A stretch of 7,458 nt of DNA from positions 1 through 7,458 of the forward strand of contig JAQCHG010000070.1 of assembly GCA_027619675.1 (NCBI GenBank). Reading direction: 5' to 3'. The notes below the pieces were generated by a model. That model saw only the letters and a list, made by a program, of their open reading frames with translations, was not told the DNA's origin and did no database searches. Position 1 is the stretch's first letter, and each line of letters begins with the position of its first letter. Source of the stretch: Cyanobacteriota bacterium. GTDB lineage: Bacteria; Cyanobacteriota; Cyanobacteriia; Phormidesmidales; Phormidesmidaceae. Of the stretch, positions 6,170 to 7,458 are shown in pieces. Position numbers and translations under genes: made by a program.

Positions 6170-7458
6170 AACGTCGCCGCAACCACATGACAATGGCCAG
6201 GGCCACCCCAGTCAAGGGCAACAATGCCAGGGAGAAAATACCTAAACCGAGCTGCTGTTGCGGGGTGATTAAAATGCGGCGATCGGTGACCTCTTTGGGC
6301 CGAATGGAGAGGGCTTCATCCCCCTGACCCCCTAGCCAATTAACACTGTTCAAAAACACGTCGCCGTTGAGCTGCTGCTCAAACAGGCCATCGGTGGCAA
6401 AGCTGGAGTTGCCAATCACCACCAGGCGGGCTTCCTGATCCGTGGGTGGATCAGCCTCGGGTTCAGCCGGAGCCTCAGCGGCTTCCTCGGGAGCATCCTC
6501 CGTGGTTGCCTCTGGGATGTCTGTGGGGGTAGAGGCCGCCGCATCCGCCTCAGGGGCCGCTGCCGTGGCCGGACGGCTGAGGGCTACCCCCAGGGTGTAG
6601 GGGCCATCCGGTGGCGCGTTGGGATCGTAGGATAGCTCCCCAGCATCAGAAATGGCTTCGGCTCGACTCTGGGGATTGGTCAGCAGTAGGGGGGTGGCGG
6701 TCACGTCCGGCACCTCCCGCGTTTCCACCGGACGCACCAGGGGAAAGAAGGAGCGGCCATCGCCAAATTCTTGAGTAATGGGGTGATCCCCATAGTCCGC
6801 CACGATGGGGGCGGCGGGACCCAAGCCCACAAACTGGCCTGCCCCGGAGGTATCCAGCACCAGGCGATCGTCCAGCACCACCCCCCACTCGTTCAAAATC
6901 GGGGTCAGGCCCCCATCGGTTTGGGGATCCAGCAGCAACAGCACCCCGCCCCCTTGGTCCAGGTAGGTTTCTAGGGCCGCCACTTCCGCCTCGAAGAAGT
7001 CTTGGGCTGGTCCTGCCACCACCACCACGTTGGCGTCCGCCGGGACGGTTTGAGACTCCGCCAGATTCAGGGGCTTCACCGTGTAGCTCTTGTCCTCCAG
7101 GCTGGTGGCGGCGATCAGGTAGCCCGTTTCACTACCGTCGATCGCGTATTCCTCATGGCCCTGGACGAAGTACACCGTGAGGGTGCGATCGTTGACCACC
7201 TGATCGAGGGCATTGGTCAACCGCCGTTCCGAGAGCCGTTCTGAGGTGCCCAACCCCTGGGGATCAGGGGTGCCGACGGATTGTAAAAAGCGGCGATCGT
7301 CCCCCACCTCTAAAAACACCATGCCGGGAGCCGTCACCCCAAAGGCTTGGGCCTGTTGGGGATTGGCGTAGGGATCTACATATTCATAGGTGAACTGGGG
7401 GTTGAGGCGGGCGTAACTGGTCAGTAGCTGCACATCCTGGGGGTTTTGGGCCACGTCA
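6168..7458 (-). CDS. GldG-family ABC transporter auxiliary protein (5' end missing)
   Basis: About 429 C-terminal residues are visible; the frame stays open to the right edge, so the N-terminus and its expected first membrane helix lie outside. Numbering from the GTG codon at 7454, motifs of the GldG/ABC-auxiliary family are clear: VYFVQGHEE (94-102), VVVVAGPAQDF (143-153), LETYLDQGGGVLLLLDP (161-177), LNEWGVVLDD (187-196), VVIGNSSFATD (345-355) and VFLNSVNWLGG (366-376). A hydrophobic helix at about 402-424 ends in RRR, giving a C-terminal membrane anchor with a cytoplasmic end. Residues 296-342 are a low-complexity Ala/Pro/Glu/Thr linker inside the domain. In Bacteroidetes GldG partners the GldA/GldF transporter for gliding; in cyanobacteria the role is unknown, and an ABC-2 ATPase and permease would be expected upstream (right of the window). 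The GTG at 7454 is probably an internal valine. Confidence 0.85.
   Translation of the reverse strand, partial: DVAQNPQDVQLLTSYARLNPQFTYEYVDPYANPQQAQAFGVTAPGMVFLEVGDDRRFLQSVGTPDPQGLGTSERLSERRLTNALDQVVNDRTLTVYFVQGHEEYAIDGSETGYLIAATSLEDKSYTVKPLNLAESQTVPADANVVVVAGPAQDFFEAEVAALETYLDQGGGVLLLLDPQTDGGLTPILNEWGVVLDDRLVLDTSGAGQFVGLGPAAPIVADYGDHPITQEFGDGRSFFPLVRPVETREVPDVTATPLLLTNPQSRAEAISDAGELSYDPNAPPDGPYTLGVALSRPATAAAPEADAAASTPTDIPEATTEDAPEEAAEAPAEPEADPPTDQEARLVVIGNSSFATDGLFEQQLNGDVFLNSVNWLGGQGDEALSIRPKEVTDRRILITPQQQLGLGIFSLALLPLTGVALAIVMWLRRR

Noticed and set aside
7452..7454. GTG as the true start of the GldG-family gene
   Set aside because: The frame continues to the window edge, the expected N-terminal membrane helix is missing, and the domain begins mid-fold, so this is most likely an internal valine.

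Overview
The window looks like a chromosomal segment of a GC-rich cyanobacterium. The main sign is the octamer GCGATCGC (HIP1), the cyanobacterial signature palindrome, which occurs ten times in 7.46 kb; well under one copy would be expected by chance at this base composition. Heptanucleotide tandem repeats and TTTAGGG-containing palindromic repeats between genes, together with a NifJ-type pyruvate:ferredoxin oxidoreductase, fit the same group. I cannot name the genus from sequence alone.

Layout: positions 1-532 hold no credible gene but are dense in structure. There are AT-rich and GC-rich hairpins at the left edge, two canonical four-run G-quadruplex motifs on the + strand (223-245 and 397-420), and a 74-bp nested-palindrome, MITE-like element between them (271-344). 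A dyad and weak -10 candidate lies at 373-384, and a C(TACG)G tetraloop hairpin lies just ahead of the nifJ start. nifJ follows (533-4243, +), intact and with all cofactor residues. A 147-bp gap is filled almost entirely by two different heptamer arrays placed end to end, and is followed by a dihydroorotate-dehydrogenase-like flavoprotein gene (4391-5395, +).

On the opposite strand, converging on these two genes, lie a DUF4340 protein gene (5465-6157, -) and, upstream of it, the 3' part of a GldG-family ABC-transporter auxiliary gene (6168 to the window edge, -). These two are tightly spaced: the ribosome-binding site of the DUF4340 gene overlaps the stop codon of the GldG-family gene.

Functionally there are two modules. 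NifJ interconverts pyruvate and acetyl-CoA with ferredoxin (fermentation, low-potential electron supply). The flavin-barrel protein beside it keeps the DHODH fold but appears to have lost the catalytic cysteine and several orotate ligands, so it is unlikely to make pyrimidines and may serve an unknown redox role beside NifJ. The GldG/DUF4340 pair looks like the membrane-anchored periplasmic part of an ABC-2 type export system whose ATPase and permease would be expected beyond the right edge.

I see no CRISPR array, tRNA, rRNA, transposase or defence system. The most unusual features are the repeat-laden leader of nifJ, the paired heptamer arrays, and the catalytically altered DHOD-like protein.
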